Notes under the pieces: model-generated
Database searches by the model: none
What the model saw: only the letters and a program-made list of their open reading frames with translations
Told to the model about the DNA's origin: nothing
Virus record (IMG/VR): IMGVR_UViG_3300018082_000004
Span: 1 to 35,524 of that record
Reading direction: 5' to 3' (one strand)
DNA: 35,524 nt
DNA from: a virus
Position numbers and translations under genes: made by a program
Shown here: positions 23,213 through 29,753 of the stretch, one piece after another
Layout of the letters: each line of letters begins with the position of its first letter
Numbering within the stretch: position 1 is the first letter of the stretch

Positions 23213-24342
23213 TGCTTATTCTCCTTAGCCATATTGACGTAGTTGCCACCATGAATCTGTGTTGTATATGGAACGATGATTCTATGGTAGGGGATTCCCA
23301 CATCTAGAATGAGGTCAGCAGCATGATCGATGAACTGCCATTTCTCCTGAGTCGGCCCTATGATAAGAGCAACCACACCACCAGGTTTGATGAAATGGAG
23401 GCAATCTCTGACTATCTTTGAAAGAGACTGTCTGAATACCTGGAGTGGCATATTCGCCAAATTGGTATCCTGTGTACTGTACTCCCCTCTTTTCTGTTTC
23501 CAGTAGGGAGGATCGAGGAATACCATTTTGGCTTGTGAAACGTCGGGAATTCCCTCATGCACAATGTCTCGTTGAATGATGTCGTCACGTCGCGGATCAA
23601 TATCGTAGGTGAGACATTTTCTTCGCCCAAAATCCGGGTCATCGTATTGGCAAACATCGAGTGAAACTCCGCCGCCACCAAAGAGGTCTATGATTAGATC
23701 ATCGGGACTGGTGTAATAATAATTTAGGTTCTGCATGATTTGTCCGGGAATTTGACCCGGATGCTCTTGTCCGAATCTCGGATCGGGCGCTGCGAAGTTC
23801 CAGATGTTGAATATCCTCAGCCAGGGTCGCGTATCGTCTGGCGAGAAAAACAACTCGAGCCACAATCGCAGCAGGGCCGCCGTGCTGATTTCCTGCTTGG
23901 CTGCTGTTGCGTCTATGATCCACCGCTCGAAGTCGGCGTCGGCGATCTGCGCGGCGCGCTGCCAGTGGTAAGAATTGTTCCTGGTGAGACCGTCAGGCAA
24001 ACGGGAAATCAAAGTCACATCATGTGACTTTGATTTTCTATCTCCTCCGCGCCGGATGCCATTTGCCAGCATTCCGCCGATGACCCGTTCGGCGCGCAGC
24101 CGCTCGGCCACAACCAGATTGCTATCGACCAGTCGAGCGCGTTGCAGTTTGAACCAATCCCCAATTGTCTTGAGTTTCTTACGGACTTCGTGCGCGGCGG
24201 CGGGATCGCCATCTGCTTGAGCGGCGAGCAGGGCACTGTGGGCGGCATTAACGAGGGTGATTGCCAACTCGCGCGATGGATGAAAATCCTGTCGTTTGAG
24301 ATTGGCCGTAGCTTCTTCTAGTTTGACGATTGCTGTTGACAA
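23152..24342 (-). CDS. DNA methyltransferase (N6-adenine or N4-cytosine) with N-terminal DNA-binding-like region
   Basis: 396 residues from TTG 24342. SAM motif I is DLFGGGG (219 to 225) and the catalytic motif IV is DPPY (277 to 280), in the I-before-IV order. The first 110 residues are helical with EVRKKLKTIGDWFKLQRAR and RLRAERVIGG, then RRGGDRKSKSHD, a pattern common in ParB-like/methylase fusion proteins of phages. Target base is not decided by the motif. It may protect phage DNA from host restriction or pair with the next gene. Start region is folded into a long hairpin, and a 31-bp palindrome lies in the coding part. Confidence 0.88.
   Translation of the reverse strand: MSTAIVKLEEATANLKRQDFHPSRELAITLVNAAHSALLAAQADGDPAAAHEVRKKLKTIGDWFKLQRARLVDSNLVVAERLRAERVIGGMLANGIRRGGDRKSKSHDVTLISRLPDGLTRNNSYHWQRAAQIADADFERWIIDATAAKQEISTAALLRLWLELFFSPDDTRPWLRIFNIWNFAAPDPRFGQEHPGQIPGQIMQNLNYYYTSPDDLIIDLFGGGGVSLDVCQYDDPDFGRRKCLTYDIDPRRDDIIQRDIVHEGIPDVSQAKMVFLDPPYWKQKRGEYSTQDTNLANMPLQVFRQSLSKIVRDCLHFIKPGGVVALIIGPTQEKWQFIDHAADLILDVGIPYHRIIVPYTTQIHGGNYVNMAKENKQWLYLSRDLLIWRRALGNSD
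24005..24035. repeat. 31-base perfect palindrome inside the methyltransferase gene
   Basis: AAATCAAAGTCACAT, one central C, then the exact reverse complement. It lies in the gene for about residues 103 to 113, at the low-conservation linker between the N-terminal region and the methylase domain. Unusually AT-rich for the gene. It may be an operator, a methyltransferase target cluster (GTCAC/GTGAC), or a relic of an insertion. Confidence 0.92.
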
Positions 24343-24349
24343 ATCAAAC

Positions 24350-24434
24350 TCCCGCGCTGTGTGGGACGGTCAGGCGGTCAAGGGGCTGCGACTGGCTGTC
24401 GCATGGGACCTGAACCGCCCCACACAATGCGGGA
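24350..24434 (-). promoter_or_regulatory. Long hairpin that covers the methyltransferase ribosome site
   Basis: Outer arms: minus-strand TCCCGCATTGTGTGG and GGGCGG pair with the complementary CCACACAGCGCGGGA side (6 bp, 2x2 loop, 7 to 8 bp, then CGGT/CAGG steps with one mismatch and one bulge). The tip is a perfect TGCGAC/GTCGCA stem (24387 to 24403). The 3' arm contains the GCGGGAG ribosome site of the TTG start at 24342. A weak promoter-like pair, TTGCAC and TAAGAT with 17 bases between, lies at 24522 to 24494. This looks like a translation-control leader. Confidence 0.7.
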
Positions 24435-24480
24435 GCGTTTCCCCATGACCGTTGCCCCATTGGATTGTGCAGGTTGCCAT
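24370..24480 (-). CDS. Possible 36-codon leader frame through the hairpin
   Basis: ATG 24480 to stop at 24370, MATCTIQWGNGHGETL and on. No good ribosome site (GCGGG directly at the ATG). Its translation would open the long hairpin at 24350 to 24434 and could control the methyltransferase start. It may also be an accidental open frame; composition gives no clear support. Confidence 0.25.
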   Translation of the reverse strand: MATCTIQWGNGHGETLPHCVGRFRSHATASRSPLTA

Positions 24481-24491
24481 CCCGCACGTCG

Positions 24492-24680
24492 CTATCTTAC
24501 CACAATCGCCAAGTCGGTGCAAATAGCACACTGCCACTGCTTGACGATGCAATAGGTGATGATTCGTGGCAGTGACCAGTCGCGCATGTAATGCAGAATC
24601 GGCGCAGTGCGAATGACGCGAGTCTGCTCATCAAGGACAACACCGGCGACGAAGTGAGGCGCTGCGATGCGGATCAACAT
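24492..24680 (-). CDS. Small conserved phage protein
   Basis: 62 residues from ATG 24680 behind a strong GGGAGGCTGAG. The pattern LIRIAAPHFVAGVVLDE, then APILHYMRDWSLPRI, resembles a family of small phage proteins with PHFVAG near the start and APIL..M-x-x-W in the middle, of unknown role. A longer reading from 24815 in the same frame would cross another good small gene and is rejected. Confidence 0.78.
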   Translation of the reverse strand: MLIRIAAPHFVAGVVLDEQTRVIRTAPILHYMRDWSLPRIITYCIVKQWQCAICTDLAIVVR

Positions 24681-24681
24681 C

Positions 24682-24810
24682 TCAGCCTCCCGAAAGTCGG
24701 ACACCGCACACAGAACAGCGCGCATCGCCACCACGAACAATACGCCAATCCCAACGCACAAAGGGCAACAGGACAACATGGAATAAATGGAATAGGACAC
24801 GGATTGGCAT
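24682..24810 (-). CDS. Micro-protein with a C-terminal CxxC
   Basis: 42 residues from ATG 24810, ending TGA one base before the next ATG. MPIRVLFHLFHVVLLPFVRW is a hydrophobic/aromatic N-terminus, and the end has ARCSVCGVRLSGG, a single CxxC knuckle. Coupled to both neighbours. A competing frame starts at 24815, but it lacks a stop before the next gene's strong ribosome site. Function unknown. Confidence 0.6.
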   Translation of the reverse strand: MPIRVLFHLFHVVLLPFVRWDWRIVRGGDARCSVCGVRLSGG

Positions 24811-24811
24811 G

Positions 24812-24907
24812 TCATCGCCCCAGCCATGCGAACGCAGCCGCCAACCCGCACGTCAGCAGTAGGCCAACGACCAGGATGAATCGATCGATGCGTTCTGAGC
24901 TGTCCAT
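24812..24907 (-). CDS. 31-residue membrane micro-protein
   Basis: MDSSERIDRFILVVGLLLTC and on: a polar start and one hydrophobic helix ending WLGR. ATG 24907 is one base after the upstream TAA, behind GGCGGG. Single-span protein of unknown role in a chain of coupled small genes. Confidence 0.62.
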   Translation of the reverse strand: MDSSERIDRFILVVGLLLTCGLAAAFAWLGR

Positions 24908-24908
24908 G

Positions 24909-25076
24909 TTAATGACCCGCCGCCAGCATCGCCAGGATGAACAGCGCGACGGCCAGCCACAACAGGGCGATCCGGCCATTCGTCCACAGGTCAGCGCCAC
25001 CCCGTCGGAACAATGTGGCGATCAGCAGCACCAGGACGATCAAGGCGACCCACGGCGCATCATTTAAGAGATTCAC
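24909..25076 (-). CDS. Two-TM small membrane protein
   Basis: 55 residues from GTG 25076 (overlaps the upstream gene by 17 bases, behind AAGGGATG). Two hydrophobic helices (WVALIVLVLLIATLF; IALLWLAVALFILAML) joined by a basic, glycine-rich loop RRGGADLWTNGR. Holin-like in size, but it is in the early region, so superinfection exclusion or membrane tethering is more likely. Confidence 0.65.
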   Translation of the reverse strand: MNLLNDAPWVALIVLVLLIATLFRRGGADLWTNGRIALLWLAVALFILAMLAAGH

Positions 25077-25287
25077 GATGCATCCCTTGCGCCGCGAAAC
25101 CGGCCACGACGCTGGCGACGTGCTCAAGGATACTCTCGCCCCGATCGCCAAGATAGATTGCGGCCAGTATGGACCAGGCAGGCGGGTAAGTGGGCAGGGC
25201 ATCGGGTTCGTCCAAGTGAGATACATCCGAATCGTCGGCAAGAATTTCGTCCAGAACTTTTCCGATTCGCGCAGACTGTTCGCTCAT
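25060..25287 (-). CDS. Hypothetical protein
   Basis: 75 residues from ATG 25287, overlapping the LuxR-like gene stop as ATGA. Acidic helical N-terminus (KVLDEILADDSDVSHLDEPD) and a second helix near ILEHVASVVAGFAAQG. No family recognised. Part of the coupled early chain. Confidence 0.68.
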   Translation of the reverse strand: MSEQSARIGKVLDEILADDSDVSHLDEPDALPTYPPAWSILAAIYLGDRGESILEHVASVVAGFAAQGMHRESLK

Positions 25288-25514
25288 TTCAACTCCCACG
25301 GTCGCCAGAAGCGCGACTCCGGCTCTGGCCTCAGGTGCTGCAACACTTCCTCCGATCGCTGTGCATCCAGTTTCATGTAGACGCGGTGGATGTGCGTTCT
25401 CACTGTCTCGGCTGAGATGTGCAGGGCGGCCGCGATGTGCACATAGCTCCTGCCCTGCGATAGCAGATCGCAGACCTGTTGCTCACGTGTCGTCAGGTGG
25501 TGGTTCACGCTCAC
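25284..25514 (-). CDS. Stand-alone LuxR-type HTH protein
   Basis: 76 residues from GTG 25514, overlapping the upstream stop as GTGA, behind GGAGG. Residues 6 to 60 are a GerE/LuxR C-terminal domain: LTTREQQVCDLLSQGRSYVH, IAAALHISAETVRTHIHRVY, and MKLDAQRSEE. No receiver or ligand domain precedes it, so it is a DNA-binding domain alone. It may regulate phage early or late promoters, or mimic host NarL/LuxR regulators. The single clear late promoter at 19.1 kb is one candidate target. Confidence 0.88.
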   Translation of the reverse strand: MSVNHHLTTREQQVCDLLSQGRSYVHIAAALHISAETVRTHIHRVYMKLDAQRSEEVLQHLRPEPESRFWRPWELK

Positions 25515-25741
25515 CGGAACGCCTCCGGCACACTGTGCGCGTCGCGTTCGCCAAGCGCATAGGCAGCGCGAATACAGCTCACGGCGAGAGGAATGAGATC
25601 GGTCGGCGACATGCACTGCGAGGAATACACCAACGTCGTAACCAGCGCAGCCAGATCACCTATTCGACTCGCGTGCAACTGCGCCTCGTCGCTTTGTACG
25701 GAATCGATCACATCGAGCGCCTGTTGCATCACCGGATTCAT
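25511..25741 (-). CDS. Hypothetical helical protein
   Basis: 76 residues from ATG 25741, overlapping the Rad52-like stop as ATGA behind GGGGAGG. All-helical with MQQALDVIDSVQSDEAQLHA and a Cys/Ser-rich middle. No motif. It is coupled to Rad52-like and LuxR-like genes. Confidence 0.7.
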   Translation of the reverse strand: MNPVMQQALDVIDSVQSDEAQLHASRIGDLAALVTTLVYSSQCMSPTDLIPLAVSCIRAAYALGERDAHSVPEAFR

Positions 25742-26565
25742 TTCGCCTCCCCGTACTTCTCGACCAGCCGTTGCCACGTCGCCGCCACGTCCAGCGACGG
25801 CAGTTGATGCGGTTGCACATCCATGACCGCCACGATGTCGGTCGCCGTGATCTGCCAGCGCGAGGTCGCCTTGCTGAGCAGCTCGGCGATTGACTTCGGC
25901 GGCAGGTTAGCTATCTCACGCTGCAAATCGACTTGAGTCCGCTGCTTCTCCATGTGGTCTTCCAGCATCGCCTCATCATCCCAGTACAACGTCAAACCGA
26001 AGGCCGGCCCCAGCGGCATCGCGCAACGCCGTAGAGCAGTCGATTCGGCAGCACTCACCACGAATCCAAAACGCTGCTTCTTCCGCCATTCGGCAGAACC
26101 CGACGCCGAGAGCACCTTGACGATCGGCTGAGAAATGAGCGATTGACCGTGCTCGTCTAAGGGTCGGATACGCAGGCTCAACCGACCGAATACCATGACA
26201 GATAGGTCGGTGCTCTTGTTGCCTTCCGGTGGAATCAGACGGTACGGCTCGCCGCTGTAGACCGGCAATATCTCGAAATCCCAATCCATCCCGAAGATTT
26301 CAATTAGCTTCAGTCGAACATAGCCGTGCTTGAGATACGGATAAGCTCGGCCTTCACCGCCATCGCGCATCTTGATCGCATAGCTAGGTGGCGGTTGCAT
26401 GAGCAGCGCAAATTTCTCGTGCGGCAAGTACATCCCCGCTCCATCAAAAACAATGGAGCGCATTGCCTCAGCTTCGTCAGGCGATATTTCGCGCCCGTTC
26501 GCCGTGAGCAATGCCAGATCATGCCGGATGTGAATCGGAATTGGTTTCTTTGCTTTCGTCGCCAT
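25738..26565 (-). CDS. Rad52/22-family single-strand annealing protein
   Basis: 275 residues behind AGGAGG. Typical order of phage Rad52-like annealases: YPYLKHGYVRLKLIEIFGMD WDFEIL (helix then strand, in pieces), a beta sheet with DLSVMVFGRLSLRIRP, and the helical SAAESTALRRCAMPLGPAFGLTLY (in part), which matches the ALK-x-A-x-x-DALKRC..LG..FGL pattern. The last 70 residues are a separate helical part. It anneals single strands for recombination-dependent replication or repair. Overlaps the nuclease gene by 47 bases. Confidence 0.88.
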   Translation of the reverse strand: MATKAKKPIPIHIRHDLALLTANGREISPDEAEAMRSIVFDGAGMYLPHEKFALLMQPPPSYAIKMRDGGEGRAYPYLKHGYVRLKLIEIFGMDWDFEILPVYSGEPYRLIPPEGNKSTDLSVMVFGRLSLRIRPLDEHGQSLISQPIVKVLSASGSAEWRKKQRFGFVVSAAESTALRRCAMPLGPAFGLTLYWDDEAMLEDHMEKQRTQVDLQREIANLPPKSIAELLSKATSRWQITATDIVAVMDVQPHQLPSLDVAATWQRLVEKYGEAK

Positions 26566-27295
26566 CGCGACCTCCTATGATCTCGAATAGTTCACCGTCA
26601 TTGAACTGCAGAAAGTCAAGCGCGCGATCCACATCCGACGGCCGCCAGCCATCGGGTAGGTCAACGCGCGACCAGTTCCTCATCAGTGGCAGCAGTGTCA
26701 GCACGTCGCACAATCGAGGCGCACAAGCCGCCAATGCAGCGGCCCGCTTCGGCCCGATGCCAGGGATGCCAGCGATGAATGCGGTATGCGGGTCGAGGGT
26801 TTCGAGCGTGATTGCGGGTCGCGGCACAGCAGGGAATCGCTCTTTTGATGCGGTATGAATCGCCTCATCGAGTGTGGCAATGTACTCGCCACCGCGACAG
26901 AACTCAACATTCACACCGCTCCACTGTGCAACTCGCAAAGCGGCACGCACGGCGACACCATCCCACCCTTTTGATTTGCCATCATTTGTTGTATCGCGTC
27001 CATCGGCGATCACCTTATCACGATGGTCGTACAATAACGACCCGTGGACAACAAGCAACGAGAATCGCGCGAAGGCGACCATCGCGCGACACTGCTCGAA
27101 CAACCGGCCATCACCGATGCTGGACAGCAAATCGCCTGGCGTCTTGCGCTCCACAGCCAGGATACCTTGCGGCGTCATCACGTTCACGTCACCCGCTTGC
27201 AGCTGCGAGATATGCATGGCGCTGAAGTGACGCTGCATCGCGTCGACGATGCCAGGCGCAGTCGCCGCTTCGTTGCTATCGACCAGGATGATCAC
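26519..27295 (-). CDS. ERCC4 (XPF/MUS81-type) nuclease with helix-hairpin-helix
   Basis: 258 residues from GTG 27295. The nuclease core is complete: VDSNEAA (D6), GDV (D36) and VERK (E49, R50, K51), followed by DLLSSIGDGRLFEQC, as in XPF/MUS81. Residues 172 to 190 are a helix-hairpin-helix (IAGIPGIGPKRAAALA). The acidic end (GRDGDESKETN) may be a contact tail. It would cut branched DNA such as flaps and forks. The overlap with the Rad52-like gene suggests a joint recombination system. Confidence 0.9.
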   Translation of the reverse strand: MIILVDSNEAATAPGIVDAMQRHFSAMHISQLQAGDVNVMTPQGILAVERKTPGDLLSSIGDGRLFEQCRAMVAFARFSLLVVHGSLLYDHRDKVIADGRDTTNDGKSKGWDGVAVRAALRVAQWSGVNVEFCRGGEYIATLDEAIHTASKERFPAVPRPAITLETLDPHTAFIAGIPGIGPKRAAALAACAPRLCDVLTLLPLMRNWSRVDLPDGWRPSDVDRALDFLQFNDGELFEIIGGRDGDESKETNSDSHPA

Positions 27296-27455
27296 GTCTC
27301 ACCTGTGTCGGGTTGCGACGATACAGCCAGGCCACGCGCCGCTCTGCACTCCACGACCGCACTAGGTCGAGACACCGACCTGGACAGGTACGCAGATAGC
27401 GGAACGGCTCGCGGTATCGCTCGTCTAGTTTGCGTTCACACACGGCACATCTCAT
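27276..27455 (-). CDS. Small Cys-rich, basic protein (zinc-knuckle-like)
   Basis: 59 residues from ATG 27455, overlapping the membrane micro-gene stop as ATGA. MRCAVCERKLDERYREPF, then RTCPGRCLDLVRSW: CxxC followed by CxxxC, fit for one zinc. The rest is basic (RRVAWLYRRNP). The same frame is open back to 27722, which gives an alternative 148-residue protein with more Cys and Arg, but that would run over a gene with a perfect ribosome site. Confidence 0.68.
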   Translation of the reverse strand: MRCAVCERKLDERYREPFRYLRTCPGRCLDLVRSWSAERRVAWLYRRNPTQVRRDHPGR

Positions 27456-27541
27456 TTGAACTTCCCTAGCACCCACATGCCGGATAGCACCAGGCTGAGC
27501 AGCACCAGCCAAACAACCACAAGCGTCAAAACTGTTTCCAC
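27452..27541 (-). CDS. 29-residue membrane micro-protein
   Basis: GTG 27541 behind the perfect AAGGAGGT. METVLTLVVVWLVLLSLVLS, then GMWVLGKFK: a single hydrophobic helix with a basic C-terminus. The stop overlaps the zinc-knuckle start as ATGA. One of the strongest ribosome sites in the window belongs to this tiny gene, so it is likely real and well expressed. Confidence 0.75.
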   Translation of the reverse strand: METVLTLVVVWLVLLSLVLSGMWVLGKFK

Positions 27542-28054
27542 GATGAACCTCCTTGAATTCTCTGCCGCGCCGCCGTCTAGCCCTTGCGGGCCGCCCGCAG
27601 GCGTCGTCACGAGCGGCGCAGCAGTGTGATAGCGCGCAGTTCTTCCAACCTGTCACGATGGCCTTGCTCGCGGATTCGGGGAGGTGGACGCGACACTCCT
27701 CGAATCTGTGCTCTACCATCACGCGCTACCCTGCCGGTGACACGATCCGGCTCGTCGCTTATTTATGAGCACCTTATCGACGATGCTGCTCGTACCTGCT
27801 TACACGTACAGGTCGGCTTGCCTTTTCCTGTGAGTGCTCGGGCACTCTCGCCTGAACTTCACTCGATAGTTTTGCAGGACACACTCACTCGTTGGTTAGC
27901 TGGCAGTGGTTATCGCCTACGCATCACACATCGATTTCGACGGCTCTTATTTTTTCAGCCACTGCGCCAACTTCTCAGCCGATGCTACCAATTGCACTTG
28001 CCGGCAGCGAACCGGAATCATCCTCTGCAAGTGCAACTTGTGCCAACACCCTAA
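27542..28054. other. Gene-poor 513-base segment with dyads
   Basis: No convincing gene on either strand. It holds a 10-bp inverted repeat (27992 to 28036), a GAGTGC/GCACTC stem with a four-base loop (27832 to 27847), and an AT-richer stretch. A plus frame (to 28054) ends one base before the stop of the next gene and looks somewhat protein-like. On the minus strand the frame of the 155-residue gene stays open for 35 codons past its TAG and ends AEKLAQWLKK. A minus frame from 27722 has a weak start. Decayed gene or regulatory RNA are both possible. Confidence 0.6.
27992..28036. repeat. Perfect 10-bp inverted repeat
   Basis: TTGCACTTGC at 27992 to 28001 and its exact complement at 28027 to 28036, 25 bases apart. 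It lies in the gene-poor segment just after the stop of the gene at 28055. Could be an operator or an RNA stem. Confidence 0.85.
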
Positions 28055-28522
28055 CTACTCCGGCCTATCTAGCCTGGAATCCATCCAGACATCATAGGTA
28101 TAGTCCTCGTCTCTGTCGCCCAGCACGATGGCCAGCGCCGCGTCGTCCGGCTCGATGCTCTCGTCGGCCAGCTCGGCGTCACCCTCGTCATCCTCAGCCG
28201 TGTGCAACCACGTTTCGTAATCCTCTCGAGCAGCTGAGGCGAGAGGAGCAGTCGCTATCAGATCGGCGATCAGTTCGGCATCGCCATCGTCGGCCAACGA
28301 CGCTTCATCGCTCTGTGCATCGTCCTCGTGACTTGGCGGCACATCTGCCACGAATGTCTCCATCGCTGCATATAGACGCAGCATCGAGGAGGGCGTCACG
28401 TGAATGTACAGCCCAACGTGACGCGACTGATCGGGTTGTGTCCGATGGACATAGGCCGATGCGAAACGATCGCCACCGGGAAGCGTATTAACCCCCAACG
28501 ACATAGCGTGCACCAGATTCAT
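28055..28522 (-). CDS. Acidic hypothetical protein
   Basis: 155 residues from ATG 28522, overlapping the upstream stop as ATGA. The last 90 residues are very acidic (EDDAQSDEASLADDGDAE and TAEDDEGDAELADES), a composition like DNA mimics, though that is only a guess. The first 50 residues form a mixed fold with GGDRFASAYVHRTQPDQS. No known family. Confidence 0.72.
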   Translation of the reverse strand: MNLVHAMSLGVNTLPGGDRFASAYVHRTQPDQSRHVGLYIHVTPSSMLRLYAAMETFVADVPPSHEDDAQSDEASLADDGDAELIADLIATAPLASAAREDYETWLHTAEDDEGDAELADESIEPDDAALAIVLGDRDEDYTYDVWMDSRLDRPE

Positions 28523-29127
28523 TTCATCGCCTCCAACAGCGCCTCGGTGCCATACTTGCTCAGCCGCTCGTCGCTGGTGACCAGCTCACCGAAGTTGAGA
28601 TGCGACTTGTCAGCTATGCCCTTCACCTGCTTGGCGAAGTCGATCACGTCAGCCGGTATGCCGTTACCCTTTTCATTCGACTGTGTGAAGAACGCTTCGG
28701 TAGCCGCCACGCGCTCCGCCTTCGTCTTGAACACGCTGACGATCTTCCAGAATGTCAGCGTCGTGTCCTTCCAGACACGACCATTCGGCACCTCGACGAG
28801 TTGCGCCTCGAACGGCTTGCCGTCTATGGCCGCAATGTTCTGCCCAAAGTGCTCAATGATCGTCGGGTGGATGATCTGGTAATCATCCTCGTTGGTCAGG
28901 CAGTCGCGCACGGCCTGATAAGTTTCGCCGTTCTGCTTCTCGCCATCGAACACAGCGACAAAATGCACACGGTTGCTGCTGGGATCAAGTCGCTTGCCTC
29001 TGAACTCCTTATCCACGCCAGGCAGGGCGTAGGCTGCGCCGGTTAAGAGCCGGACGATATTCCAATAGAATGTGGCTTTGCCAAACCTGTTCTTATCAGA
29101 CTTGGCTTGTGGCGCGTACTTGTCCAT
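28519..29127 (-). CDS. Hypothetical protein, SSB-like candidate
   Basis: 202 residues, ATG 29127 behind AAGGAGAG. Start with polar MDKYAPQAKSDKNRFGKATF, then YWNIVRLLTGAAYALPG, a strand with RVHFVAVFDGEK, and a C-terminal helical part. It lies upstream of the recombination genes. The strand/loop pattern and position leave room for a single-strand-binding or annealing helper, but no family signature is clear. Confidence 0.72.
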   Translation of the reverse strand: MDKYAPQAKSDKNRFGKATFYWNIVRLLTGAAYALPGVDKEFRGKRLDPSSNRVHFVAVFDGEKQNGETYQAVRDCLTNEDDYQIIHPTIIEHFGQNIAAIDGKPFEAQLVEVPNGRVWKDTTLTFWKIVSVFKTKAERVAATEAFFTQSNEKGNGIPADVIDFAKQVKGIADKSHLNFGELVTSDERLSKYGTEALLEAMK

Positions 29128-29175
29128 CGCTCTCTCCTTGTTGTCTGGTAACGGCGATCCGCGCCGTGTCGGTAA

Positions 29176-29454
29176 CTACGATGTTCTGCCGTGTACCGCG
29201 CAATAGCGATAGCCGCCGACCACAACGTTGCAGCCGCAGGCCAGCTGCACACAGATGGTATTGAACTGCTCCACGGCGCGCAGATCAACTTCACCACGCA
29301 GCCAGGCGATACCGATGCGTGATAGCAGTTGCGTGCCATGCAAGATCAGCGCGCGACGGTTCTTCTCGTCCACTTCCGCCGCCGTGCGCTGCGGCGCAAA
29401 CCAACCGCAGTTGAGTGCGCTGTCTTCCGTCCAACTGTGATGCGGAATTGTCAT
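29176..29454 (-). CDS. Hypothetical protein with C-terminal Cys/His cluster
   Basis: 92 residues from ATG 29454 behind GGGAGATCAC. The middle is helical (NRRALILHGTQLLSRIGIAW). The end has QLACGCNVVVGGYRYCAVHGR: C-x-C then C-x-x-H, possibly zinc-binding. An in-frame start further up lacks a ribosome site. Unknown function. Confidence 0.68.
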   Translation of the reverse strand: MTIPHHSWTEDSALNCGWFAPQRTAAEVDEKNRRALILHGTQLLSRIGIAWLRGEVDLRAVEQFNTICVQLACGCNVVVGGYRYCAVHGRTS

Positions 29455-29534
29455 GTGATCTCCCGCGCTGTCACTGGCGCGCTGAGCGGCTCGTGGCCGC
29501 AATCGTGTGAGTCAATCCCCTGATCGGGATTCAT
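29451..29534 (-). CDS. Possible 27-residue micro-protein
   Basis: ATG 29534, MNPDQGIDSHDCGHEPLSAP and on. The stop overlaps the next start as ATGA and it fills most of an otherwise empty gap of about 90 bases. No ribosome site is seen, so it is supported mainly by coupling. Confidence 0.4.
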   Translation of the reverse strand: MNPDQGIDSHDCGHEPLSAPVTAREIT

Positions 29535-29546
29535 TCGGGCGGCGTC

Positions 29547-29753
29547 TCACGCGCGCCGCTGAGAGTCCTGCGCTCGCTGCACCAGCAGCGGCATCGCTAC
29601 CCTATCAGCATCCGTCATCGCCGCCAGTAGCGCACCCGGCGCGAGACAAGCCAGCCGCTCCAAGAGCGCAGACTGTCGGCGCAGAACAGATTCCAGCGCG
29701 TCTTGCCGCTGTATCAACATTTCGAGTTCGGTCTGCTGGCAGGTCGTTTCCAT
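29547..29753 (-). CDS. First early gene, small helical protein
   Basis: 68 residues from ATG 29753. Helical and coiled-coil-like (ELEMLIQRQDALESVLRRQS). There is no ribosome site, but TATAGAAT lies eight bases before the ATG on the minus strand, so the mRNA may be leaderless. No family recognised. Confidence 0.62.
   Translation of the reverse strand: METTCQQTELEMLIQRQDALESVLRRQSALLERLACLAPGALLAAMTDADRVAMPLLVQRAQDSQRRA

Noticed and set aside
24492-24815. 107-residue reading in place of two small genes
   Set aside because: Two strong features speak against it: GGGAGG right before ATG 24680, and a coupled 42-residue frame with CxxC.
27584-28054. Plus-strand frame ending one base before the next gene's stop
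   Set aside because: Looks partly protein-like (LHSIVLQDTLTRWLAG) but has no start with a ribosome site and runs against the operon; kept only as a note in the gap feature.
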